A DNA stretch of 41,932 nt from Microbacterium sp. SCN 70-27 (GTDB lineage: Bacteria > Actinomycetota > Actinomycetes > Actinomycetales > Microbacteriaceae). The notes under the pieces were generated by a model that was given only the letters and a program-made list of their open reading frames with translations, was not told where the DNA came from and did not search any database. Location: the NCBI GenBank assembly GCA_001724425.1, contig MEEK01000023.1, positions 1 through 41,932 of the forward strand, given 5' to 3'. Positions 13,555 through 21,163 of the stretch are shown one piece after another; position 1 is the first letter of the stretch; the number at the start of each line of letters is the position of its first letter. Both the position numbers and the translations under genes were made by a program.

Positions 13555-15981
13555 ATGCCTGACCCCATCAAACCCGTGATCGTCGGTTCTGCGAACGCCG
13601 GCGCCGGACGCCCCGACGACGACCTTCTCGCGGGCCTGAACGAACCGCAGCGCGAGGCGGTCACCTACCGCGGGCCCGCGCTCCTGATCGTCGCCGGTGC
13701 GGGGTCGGGCAAGACGAGCGTCCTCACGCGCCGGATCGCGTCGCTGCTGCGCAGCCGCGAGGCGTGGCCGAGCCAGATCCTCGCGATCACGTTCACCAAC
13801 AAGGCCGCGGGCGAAATGCGCGAGCGCGTGCGCGGGCTCATCGGCGACGTCGCGCAGGGCATGTGGATCTCGACGTTCCACTCCGCGTGCGTGCGGATCC
13901 TCCGCCGCGAGGCCGAGCAGTTCGGCTTCACGAAGAACTTCACGATCTACGACTCGGGCGACTCGCGCGCGCTCGTCAAGCGCCTCGTCAAGGAGCACGA
14001 GGCCGACGCGTTCGGCTTCACCCCGGCATCCGTCCAGGGGCGCATCTCGAAGCTCAAGAACGAGTTGGCGGATGCCGAGTCCTTCGCCCGCACGGCGAAC
14101 ATGAGCGACCCCGCCGAGCGCCTGTTCGTCGAGATCTTCGCCGACTACCAGCGGGCGCTGCAGCGCGCGAACGCGTTCGACTTCGACGACCTGATCGGCC
14201 AGACGGTCTACCTGTTCCGGGCGTTCCCGCACGTCGCGGACGTGTACCGCAAGCGGTTCCGGCACATCCTCGTCGACGAGTACCAGGACACGAACCACGC
14301 CCAGTACGCCCTCATCCACGAGCTCACGCGTCCCCCCGGAGCGGACGGCCAGGCGCACGAGGGCGGCATGATGATCTTCGACGCGCCGACGGAAGAGCCC
14401 GCCTCGCTCACCGTCGTCGGCGACTCGGACCAGTCGATCTACGCCTTCCGCGGCGCCGACATCCGCAACATCACGGAGTTCGAACGCGACTACCCGGGCG
14501 CCAAGGTCGTGCTGCTCGAGCAGAACTACCGCTCGACGCAGAACATCCTCACCGCCGCCAATGCCGTCATCAGCAACAACTTCGACCGCAAGGACAAGAA
14601 GCTCTGGACCGACGTCGGCGCGGGCGACGCGATCATCGGCTTCACCGGCTACTCGCAGCACGACGAGGCCCAGTTCGTCGCCGACGAGGTCGAGGCCCTG
14701 CACCGCCAGAGCGTGCCGTACAGCGAGATGGCCGTGTTCTACCGGACGAACTCGCAGTCGCGTGCGCTCGAGGAGATCTTCATCCGCTCCGCCGTGCCGT
14801 ACAAGATCATGGGCGGCACGAAGTTCTACGAGCGCGCCGAGATCAAGGATGCCCTCGCGTACCTCATCGCCGTCGCGAACCCCGCCGACGAGTTGAGCGT
14901 CCGCCGCATCCTGAATCGCCCGCGCCGCGGCATCGGCGACGTCACGGAGACCTCCATCGCGCGGTACGCGGCCGAGGAGGGCATCACCTTCCGCGAGGCG
15001 CTCGCGGGTGCGTCGGCTCTCGGGGTGGGGCCGAAGATCCAGCAGGCGATCGTGCAGCTCGACGCCGTGCTCGCCGAGGCATCCGCCATCATGCTGCCCA
15101 CGTCGGGAGAGGTGGCGCCGCCGACCTCGGTCACCGAGGGGCTGAACGTGCTCCTCAACAAGAGCGGGTACCTCGACGCGCTCCGTCGCTCGAAGGATCC
15201 GCAAGACGAGGCCCGCGTCGAGAACCTCGACGAGCTCGTCGCGGTGACCCGTGAGTTCGCCCGCAACAACCCCGAGGGGACGGTGCTCGACTTCCTCACC
15301 GAGGTCGCGCTCGTCTCGGACGCGGACGACCTCGACGACGCGACCGGGTCGGTGTCGCTCATGACGATGCACACCGCGAAGGGGCTCGAGTACGACGCCG
15401 TTTTCGTCACGGGCGTCGAAGAAGACCTGATCCCGCACCGGATCTCCGCGGGCGAGCCCGGGGGTCCGCAGGAGGAGCGGCGCCTCTTCTACGTCGCGCT
15501 CACGCGGGCACGCAAGAAGCTGCACCTGTCGCTCGCGATGACGCGCGCCCAGTTCGGCGAGGTGTCGGCTGCGATGCCGAGCCGGTTCCTGCAGGAGATC
15601 CCGCACGAACTGATCGACTGGCGCCAGTCGCCGGGCGATGTCAACTCCCGCGGCGGCCTGCAGTCGCGTGCCCTGAACGCGCGACGCCCGGGCGGCTTCG
15701 GCGGAGGAGGCTCGCGGTACGGCGACGATCTCGTGCCGCTGCCGCGGCGCGAGAAGCCCGCGGGCGACCTGTCGAAGTTCGCGAACCGCATCCCCGCGAA
15801 GGTCCGCGACAACAGCGATCTCGAGCTCGCTCCCGGTGACCGCATCCGCCACGACGACTTCGGCGAGGGCCGCGTCGACATGGTGACCGGCGAGGGCGCG
15901 AAGCGCATCGCGCACGTGCGATTCGACGCCGCCGGTCCGAAGAAGCTGCTGATCAAGATCGCGCCCATCGCCAAGCTCTGA
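13555..15981 (+). CDS. pcrA: ATP-dependent 3'-5' DNA helicase UvrD/PcrA
   Basis: 808 residues, superfamily 1A helicase. Motifs in order: Q-motif LNEPQREAV (28-36), Walker A AGAGSGKT (47-54), Ia ITFTNKAAGEMRERV, II HILVDEYQDTN, III VVGDSDQSIYAFRGAD, IV VLLEQNYRST, V MTMHTAKGLEYDAVFV, VI RRLFYVALTRARKKL. The C-terminus has the PcrA-type Tudor-like tail (APGDRIRHDDFGEGRVDMVTG). It unwinds DNA in nucleotide excision and mismatch-type repair and removes stalled RNA polymerase. An acidic insertion after motif II (about 263-280) is mildly longer than usual. It is monocistronic, with its own promoter box directly upstream. Confidence 0.96.
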   Translation: MPDPIKPVIVGSANAGAGRPDDDLLAGLNEPQREAVTYRGPALLIVAGAGSGKTSVLTRRIASLLRSREAWPSQILAITFTNKAAGEMRERVRGLIGDVAQGMWISTFHSACVRILRREAEQFGFTKNFTIYDSGDSRALVKRLVKEHEADAFGFTPASVQGRISKLKNELADAESFARTANMSDPAERLFVEIFADYQRALQRANAFDFDDLIGQTVYLFRAFPHVADVYRKRFRHILVDEYQDTNHAQYALIHELTRPPGADGQAHEGGMMIFDAPTEEPASLTVVGDSDQSIYAFRGADIRNITEFERDYPGAKVVLLEQNYRSTQNILTAANAVISNNFDRKDKKLWTDVGAGDAIIGFTGYSQHDEAQFVADEVEALHRQSVPYSEMAVFYRTNSQSRALEEIFIRSAVPYKIMGGTKFYERAEIKDALAYLIAVANPADELSVRRILNRPRRGIGDVTETSIARYAAEEGITFREALAGASALGVGPKIQQAIVQLDAVLAEASAIMLPTSGEVAPPTSVTEGLNVLLNKSGYLDALRRSKDPQDEARVENLDELVAVTREFARNNPEGTVLDFLTEVALVSDADDLDDATGSVSLMTMHTAKGLEYDAVFVTGVEEDLIPHRISAGEPGGPQEERRLFYVALTRARKKLHLSLAMTRAQFGEVSAAMPSRFLQEIPHELIDWRQSPGDVNSRGGLQSRALNARRPGGFGGGGSRYGDDLVPLPRREKPAGDLSKFANRIPAKVRDNSDLELAPGDRIRHDDFGEGRVDMVTGEGAKRIAHVRFDAAGPKKLLIKIAPIAKL

Positions 15982-16110
15982 CGGGTCTGCGGGCACCCGC
16001 GTCGTGACGGCGGACGGTGAGCGGATGCCTGGGCCCGAGGCGCCGTGTCGCGCGACGGAGGGTGGGGCGGATGCCCTGCCCGACGGCACCGCGCGGAGGG
16101 GGCGGCGGGT

Positions 16111-16116
16111 TACGCT
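16111..16116 (+). promoter_or_regulatory. -10 box of the SseB-like gene, likely leaderless
   Basis: TACGCT ends 6 bases before ATG 16123, the spacing expected when the start codon is also the transcription start. No Shine-Dalgarno sequence precedes this ATG. The 141 bases between pcrA and this gene hold nothing else recognisable. Confidence 0.5.
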
Positions 16117-16122
16117 CGATGC

Positions 16123-17169
16123 ATGGCACTGTTCTCGCGTCGCGGCAAGGGCGACGACCCGGCATCCGCATCATCGGAAGCCCCCGTCGAGCCGGATGAC
16201 GCGCCCGCCGCGCAGACAGCCCCGCAGACCGAACCGGCTCAGCCCGCTCCGGCGAACGAGCGGGCCCCGGAGCCGGTGCCGCACGTCGGCATCTCGGTGA
16301 ACACGTTCGGGCAGGCTCCCGGCACGCCGCCTGCCGCGGCACCGGCCCGCCCCGCGCAGACCGCGCCCGCCCCGGCGGAGGCCGTGGCGGGCATCGTCGA
16401 CAACGTGCTCCTCCAGCAGGCGCTGCAGGACCTCCCCGAGACGCCGACCGCGGGCGCCATCATGAACGTCATGCGCCAGGCTCTGCAGGGTCCTCTCTAT
16501 GTGCGTGCCCAGGGCGACGCGCAGGCGCTCCTCGCTGCCGGCGAGGGGCTCAACCTCGCGATCACGACGCATGAGGACAAGCGCTTCCTGCTGGTGTTCA
16601 GTGGCGGCGCGCAGCTGCAGGCGAGCGCGCGCGAGGAGATCGCCGCCGATCCGTCGGCCGCGATCTCGGCACTCGGCCAGCCCGCGCACGCCGTGCTCCG
16701 GACGGCGGTCGACTCCGGCTACGACGGGATCTATCTCGACCACGCGAACCCCGGTGCCCGCCTCGTGCTCCCCGTCGATCTCGTCCGCAAGGCTCTCGAG
16801 GAGGGCCCGTCGGTGCCGTTCGAGCTGAAGGAGCTCATCGCCGGCCCGCGCGATGAGTCGACGGCAGCGCAGATCACCGACGTCCTCACGCGCGTGACCG
16901 TATGGGTTGCGGGCGGTCAGGATGCCTCGGGCGAGATCGGCCTCGCCGAAGCGCGCGGCCAGGGCAAACGGCGCCTCGAGGTGTACTCGCACCCCGTCGA
17001 GGTCATCGCGATGGGGCGCGGTGACCGGCCCCTCCCGCTGACTCCCGCGCGGCTCGGCCGGGTCCTGGCATCCGAACCGGGGCTCGACGGCGTCGTCATC
17101 GACGCCGCGGGACCGTGGATCGAGATCGACCGGGCATCGCTCGCGCCCGTGATCGCTCTCGCCGACTGA
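16123..17169 (+). CDS. SseB-family protein
   Basis: 348 residues. The first 85 are a disordered Ala/Pro/Glu-rich tail. An SseB N-terminal-like domain follows (about 90-225: LQQALQDLPETPTAGAIMNV, GPLYVRAQGDAQ, LAITTHEDKRFLLVFS, then YDGIYLDHANPGARLVLP). A second alpha/beta domain completes it (about 235-348: ITDVLTRVTVWVAG, then LGRVLASEPGLDGVVIDAAG). SseB-domain proteins are common in actinobacteria with no fixed biochemical role; enhanced serine sensitivity gave the name. No signal or membrane segment is present. The gene stands alone between pcrA and the polymerase gene. Confidence 0.8.
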   Translation: MALFSRRGKGDDPASASSEAPVEPDDAPAAQTAPQTEPAQPAPANERAPEPVPHVGISVNTFGQAPGTPPAAAPARPAQTAPAPAEAVAGIVDNVLLQQALQDLPETPTAGAIMNVMRQALQGPLYVRAQGDAQALLAAGEGLNLAITTHEDKRFLLVFSGGAQLQASAREEIAADPSAAISALGQPAHAVLRTAVDSGYDGIYLDHANPGARLVLPVDLVRKALEEGPSVPFELKELIAGPRDESTAAQITDVLTRVTVWVAGGQDASGEIGLAEARGQGKRRLEVYSHPVEVIAMGRGDRPLPLTPARLGRVLASEPGLDGVVIDAAGPWIEIDRASLAPVIALAD

Positions 17170-17294
17170 CGAGCCGCGGCGCGCGCGGCCGACGAGCCGA
17201 CCCCGGCGCTGCGCACCGACGACGGGCCGAGCTCGGTGCCGCGCGCGGCCGACGCCGCTCCGTTCCACCCCTGGCACGGGGGAGCGCATCGACC

Positions 17295-17300
17295 TAGTGT
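17295..17300 (+). promoter_or_regulatory. -10 box of the LigD-type polymerase gene, likely leaderless
   Basis: TAGTGT ends 7 bases before ATG 17308, the position expected for a leaderless transcript. The preceding gap (17170-17294) is GC-rich with a direct repeat GCGCGCGGCCGACG (about 17184 and 17241) and no gene. Confidence 0.5.
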
Positions 17301-17307
17301 CGGTGCC

Positions 17308-18336
17308 ATGGCATCCGAGCGCATCACCCTGACCGTGCCCGGCCCGGACGGCGACCGCGAGCTCTCGCTGTCGAGCCCGAACCGGGTGATCTGGCCGGAA
17401 CCCGGCATCACGAAGCACGAGCTCGCCGAGTACGCGATCGCAGTGGCCGAGCCGTTCCTCCGCGCGAACGGGCACCGCCCGGTGTCGCTCGAGCGCTTCC
17501 CCGACTCCGTCGACGGCGAATCCTTCTTCTCGAAGAACCCGCCACGGGGTGCCCCCGACTACGTGCACGAGGTCATGTGCACGTACAACAGCGGGCGGCG
17601 CCACCCCCAGGTCGTGCTCGACGAAGCCGCCGCGATCGTGTGGGCGATCCAGATGAACACGGTTGTCTTCCACCCGTGGGCCTCGCTCGCCGTCGACACC
17701 GACAACCCCGTCGAGCTGCGCATCGACCTCGATCCGCAGCCGGGCACGGACTTCTCCGACGCGGCCGCGGTCGCGCCCGCCCTCCGCGAGGTGCTGCGCG
17801 AAGCGGGGCTGGATGCCTGGCTGAAGACGAGCGGCAACCGCGGCATCCACGTCTTCTGCCCCATCGAGCCGACGCACGAGTTCCTCGACGTGCGGCACGC
17901 CGTCATCGCCGCGGGGCGCGAGCTCGAACGTCGGATGCCCGAGAAGGTCACGACCGCGTGGTGGAAGGAGGAGCGCGGCGAGCGCATCTTCATCGACTTC
18001 AACCAGGCGAACCGCGATCGCACGATGGCGGGTGCGTACAGCCCGCGAGCGCTCCCTGCGGCGACCGTCGCCACCCCCATCACGTGGGAGGAGCTCGCCG
18101 CCGGCGTCGACCCCACGGCGTTCACGGTGCGCACGGTGCCCGCCCGGCTCGCGGAGATCGGCGACCCCTGGCGCGATCTGCAGGAGCGCCCCGGGCGGAT
18201 CGACACCCTGCTCGAGTGGTGGCAGCGCGACCTCGAGGCGGGCCTCGGCGAGCTGCCGTTCCCGCCGGAGTTCCCCAAGATGCCGGGCGAGCCCCCGCGC
18301 GTGCAGCCGAGCCGCGCGAAGAATCCAGCCGAGTGA
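17308..18336 (+). CDS. Stand-alone LigD-type polymerase (archaeo-eukaryotic primase fold)
   Basis: 342 residues covering only the PolDom of LigD. Conserved parts: SSPNRVIWPEPGITKHELAE (N-terminal signature), FFSKNPPRGAPDYV, LRIDLDPQPG with catalytic Asp140 and Asp142, TSGNRGIHVFCP (substrate-binding SGxxGxH type motif), and IFIDFNQ with Asp230. These three acids are the metal site of AEP polymerases. Family members add ribonucleotides at double-strand breaks in non-homologous end joining or base repair. The nuclease and ligase domains of full LigD are missing; a separate ATP-dependent ligase is encoded 1.6 kb downstream on the other strand. No Ku gene is in the window. Confidence 0.93.
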   Translation: MASERITLTVPGPDGDRELSLSSPNRVIWPEPGITKHELAEYAIAVAEPFLRANGHRPVSLERFPDSVDGESFFSKNPPRGAPDYVHEVMCTYNSGRRHPQVVLDEAAAIVWAIQMNTVVFHPWASLAVDTDNPVELRIDLDPQPGTDFSDAAAVAPALREVLREAGLDAWLKTSGNRGIHVFCPIEPTHEFLDVRHAVIAAGRELERRMPEKVTTAWWKEERGERIFIDFNQANRDRTMAGAYSPRALPAATVATPITWEELAAGVDPTAFTVRTVPARLAEIGDPWRDLQERPGRIDTLLEWWQRDLEAGLGELPFPPEFPKMPGEPPRVQPSRAKNPAE

Positions 18337-18370
18337 GCCGCGCCGGCTGGGAGCCCGGCGCCTCCTGACC

Positions 18371-18393
18371 GCGCGCTGTGGTCCTCAGCGCGC
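18371..18393. terminator. Hairpin between convergent genes
   Basis: GCGCGCT (18371-18377) and AGCGCGC (18387-18393) form a perfect 7-bp stem with a 9-base loop. It lies 35 bases after the polymerase stop and overlaps the last codons of the convergent exporter gene, so it mainly serves the plus-strand transcript. Confidence 0.45.
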
Positions 18394-19737
18394 CGGGATG
18401 CTCCACTCGCGCTCGGTGAGGATCCGGGCGAGGGTCAGCCCGATCGCGAGTGCCACCACGACGAACACGGCCGTGAAGCCGTTCTGGACCGCGGCGAGGG
18501 TGTCGCCCGAGATGACGCCGGTGATCGCTCGGTAGGCGGCCGCCCCCGGCACCATGATGAGCACGGCGGGAACCGTGAGCGTGACGCGTGCGGCGCGCAG
18601 ACGGTTGCCGAACAGGAACGCGCCGAACCCGACCGCGAGAGCCGCGATCGCTGCGGCGAGCGGAGGTGTCATGCCCCCGTCGACGAGCGCGAGGCGCCCC
18701 GCGTTCGCGACGGCGCCGAGCGCCGCGGCCGTCACGGCGATCGCCGGCGGGGTGTCGAACAGGACGGCGAACCCGAGCACGCCGATGAAGCCCGCGATGA
18801 GGCGCACGACCGACAGCAGCGGCTCGGCGAAGAGCGGGTCGGCGGTCTGGGTCACGATCGCGTGGAAGACGGTCGCGATGCCCCAGACGGCCGTCCCGGT
18901 CGCGAGGAGCACCAGCGTCGCGTACACGACACGGGAGATCCCCGCGTTGAGGTCCAGGCGCGCGAGGTCGAGGGCGCCGGTGACGAGCGGGAATCCGGGT
19001 ACGAGGTACAGGACCGCGCTCGTGACGGCCGCGTCATGCTGCCCGCCGGGGAGCCCTGCCGCCGCGAGCACGGCGGCGACACCGAGGTACACGAGGAGCG
19101 CGACGACGGCGGAGGCGAACACGGTGAGGAACTCGTTCGTGCGCAGCCGGGCGATGCGCATGCGGACGAACTGGCCGGCGGATGCCGCGACGAGCACCGC
19201 CACGAACTCCTGCCACCCGCCGTTGTTGAGCAGTGCGAACGCGGCGCAGGCGAGGCCGGCGCCGAGCACCCGCACGAGGTCGGGGTAGCGGCGCGGTCGC
19301 GCCTCGACGGCATCCATCCGGGCCTGCACGGCGGCGGCGCTCGTCCCGGGGGCGAGTTCGCTGGTGAGGCGCTTGAGGGCGGTCAGCCGCTCCGCGTCGA
19401 CGCCGGGGCGGGGGATCTCCGCGACGCGGGTGCGGAACATCTGGCCACGGCTCATCGTGGCCACGAGGTCGTTCATGCCGACGCGGACGTGGAGCGTCTC
19501 GATGCCGACGGCGTGCGCGGCGCGCTCCATGCTGTCGCGCACGCGCGCGGATGACGCTCCCGCGCCGAGCATGAGCGCACCCAGCCGCATCACGACGTCG
19601 GTGCGCGCGATGAACTGCACGGGCTCGAGGCGCAGCTCCTGCGTCAGCGTGCCCTCGGTGTCGGTGTCGGTGTCGGTGTCGGGGCTGGAGCGAGCAGTGC
19701 CGTCGTCGGAGTCGGAGGGCGAGGCGGGCGCGGCCAT
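18385..19737 (-). CDS. Threonine/serine exporter, ThrE family
   Basis: 450 residues. After an acidic N-terminal tail with a DTDTDTDTE run comes the cytosolic ThrE-1 region (about 40-150: MRLGALMLGAGASSARVRDS, then RVGMNDLVATMSRGQMFRTR). About ten membrane helices follow, in the ThrE-1 half (GQFVRMRIARLRTNEF, LVPGFPLVTGALDLARLDL) and the ThrE-2 half (FAVLFDTPPAIAVTAAALG, LTVPAVLIMVPGAAAYRAI). The fused two-part form is typical of Corynebacteriales/Micrococcales exporters that use proton motive force to export Thr and Ser. The tail is encoded by a hexanucleotide run (GTCGGT, minus strand GACACC) that could vary in length. ATG 19737 is the first start that precedes the acidic tail. Confidence 0.93.
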   Translation of the reverse strand: MAAPASPSDSDDGTARSSPDTDTDTDTEGTLTQELRLEPVQFIARTDVVMRLGALMLGAGASSARVRDSMERAAHAVGIETLHVRVGMNDLVATMSRGQMFRTRVAEIPRPGVDAERLTALKRLTSELAPGTSAAAVQARMDAVEARPRRYPDLVRVLGAGLACAAFALLNNGGWQEFVAVLVAASAGQFVRMRIARLRTNEFLTVFASAVVALLVYLGVAAVLAAAGLPGGQHDAAVTSAVLYLVPGFPLVTGALDLARLDLNAGISRVVYATLVLLATGTAVWGIATVFHAIVTQTADPLFAEPLLSVVRLIAGFIGVLGFAVLFDTPPAIAVTAAALGAVANAGRLALVDGGMTPPLAAAIAALAVGFGAFLFGNRLRAARVTLTVPAVLIMVPGAAAYRAITGVISGDTLAAVQNGFTAVFVVVALAIGLTLARILTEREWSIPAR

Positions 19738-19892
19738 GCCTCGATCCTGGCATCCGCGGCGCCCGCGCGCAGGCTGCCCGACAGGGAAAACCGCGGGTTC
19801 GTTATTCACGGCCCCTGCGGGCGTGTCGCGGATGAGGCTGGCGATAGCTTCGAGTCATCGGAGACGGGGCACCGCCTCACTCTCCGCATCTC

Positions 19893-19937
19893 GGGCCCGC
19901 ATGGCCGGCCGCCGGTGTCCGGCGCCGATGCGGGCCC
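19893..19937 (-). terminator. Terminator hairpin of the DNA ligase gene
   Basis: GGGCCCGCAT (19893-19902) and ATGCGGGCCC (19928-19937) form a perfect 10-bp stem. The 25-base spacer is itself GC-rich and partly self-complementary. The hairpin lies 43 bases after the minus-strand ligase stop. The rest of the 243-base gap to the exporter gene (19738-19980) shows no gene. Confidence 0.6.
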
Positions 19938-19980
19938 GCGGTGCGTCCGGGGGCATCCGGCTGCAGGCGGACCCGGCCGT

Positions 19981-21102
19981 TCAGTCCAGGACGTCGGCGA
20001 GATCGTAGGCGGCGATCTTCTCGAGCTGGTCGTACGTGCACGACGACGGCTCACGATCGGGCCGCCACCGTTCGAACTGCACCGTATGGCGGAAGCGCCG
20101 CCCCTCCAACTGGTCGTAGCGCACTTCGAGCACCCGCTCGGGCCGGAGCTTCACGAACGACGTGTCCTTCCCCGCGGCGGTGAACCGCGAGCGCTCGCCG
20201 TCGCCGGTGACGGCGGCTCCCGAGGCATCCGTCTCGACGAGCGGTGCCAGTTCGTCGACGAGTTCGCGGCGCCGCACGTCGCTCCACGCGGACACGCCGC
20301 CGACCTGGTTCAGCGCGCCGTCCTCGTCGTAGAGCCCGACGAGGAGCGATCCGACTCCCGCGCCGCTCTTGTGCACGCGGTACCCGATCGCCACGACGTC
20401 GGCCGTCCGGGCGTGCTTGATCTTCAGCATCGTGCGCTTGCCGGGGGCGTACGGCTGGGCGAGGGGCTTCGCGACGACGCCGTCGAGCCCGGCGCCCTCG
20501 AACTGCGCGAGCCATCGGCGGGCCAGGTCGGCGTCGGTCGTCGCCCGCGTGAGGTGGATCGGGTGCGGGATGCCTGGGATGTCGATGAACAGCCGCTCGA
20601 GCTCTGCGCGGCGTGCGGCGAACGGCTCGCCGCTCAGATCCCGCTCGCCCCGGGCGAGCAGGTCGAACGCGACGAACTGCGCCGGGTCGGTGCGGCTCAG
20701 CAGCTCGACGCGGGATGCCGCGGGGTGGATCCGCTGCGACAGCGCCTCCCACGACAGCCGCGCGGGCTCGCCGTGTGCGACGACGATCTCGCCGTCGAGG
20801 AGGCAGGGCTCCGGCAGGAGCTCTGCAAAGGCCGCAACGAGCTCCGGGAAGTACCGGGTCAGCGGCTTCGCCCCGCGCGAGCCGATCACGACGCCGCCGG
20901 GCCCCGTGCCGTCGGAGGCGACGAGGGCGCGGAACCCGTCCCACTTCGGCTCGAACGAGAGCCCGCCCGCGGTCTTCGCGGGGTCGGGGATGTCGGGGAC
21001 GGCCTTGGCCAGCATCGGTGCGGGGATCTCGTACACGGGGACATCCTGCCCCGCGAGAGGCTTCTCGACCAGATGGGCCTTCGGTATGGGACTCAGTCTC
21101 AC
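19981..21102 (-). CDS. ATP-dependent DNA ligase (LigC/LigD-ligase type)
   Basis: 373 residues with nucleotidyltransferase and OB-fold domains only. Motif I is FEPKWDGFRAL with the adenylated Lys53. Then come motif III CLLDGEIVV, IIIa QFVAFDLLA, IV GLDGVVAKP and V RTMLKIKHARTADVVAIGYR. The OB part includes SLLVGLYDEDGALNQVGGVS and the C-terminal FVKLRPERVLEVRYDQLEG. It seals nicks with ATP, probably in end joining or repair alongside the stand-alone polymerase upstream. The frame starts at GTG 21102, which lies inside the promoter repeats of the divergent gene; GTG 21036 (VYEIPAPMLAK) is a credible shorter start. Confidence 0.92.
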   Translation of the reverse strand: MRLSPIPKAHLVEKPLAGQDVPVYEIPAPMLAKAVPDIPDPAKTAGGLSFEPKWDGFRALVASDGTGPGGVVIGSRGAKPLTRYFPELVAAFAELLPEPCLLDGEIVVAHGEPARLSWEALSQRIHPAASRVELLSRTDPAQFVAFDLLARGERDLSGEPFAARRAELERLFIDIPGIPHPIHLTRATTDADLARRWLAQFEGAGLDGVVAKPLAQPYAPGKRTMLKIKHARTADVVAIGYRVHKSGAGVGSLLVGLYDEDGALNQVGGVSAWSDVRRRELVDELAPLVETDASGAAVTGDGERSRFTAAGKDTSFVKLRPERVLEVRYDQLEGRRFRHTVQFERWRPDREPSSCTYDQLEKIAAYDLADVLD

Positions 21103-21126
21103 CTATACTGGTTCGCAGTCTCACCT
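21094..21126. promoter_or_regulatory. Divergent promoter with direct repeats around TATACT
   Basis: CAGTCTCACCT occurs at 21094-21104 and 21116-21126, 22 bases apart (two helical turns), flanking TATACT (21104-21109), the best -10 of the acyl-CoA dehydrogenase gene. A repressor bound at both copies would block the promoter; the TetR encoded after the dehydrogenase is the obvious candidate, though TetR sites are normally palindromic. Confidence 0.5.
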
Positions 21127-21163
21127 GCGGGCATCCGTCCGCACCGCACGCAAGGAGCCCGCC

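Noticed and set aside
12118..16089. 1323-codon frame on the minus strand
   Set aside because: Antisense shadow of the kinase, response regulator and pcrA genes. It even crosses the intergenic repeat, and shows no motif.
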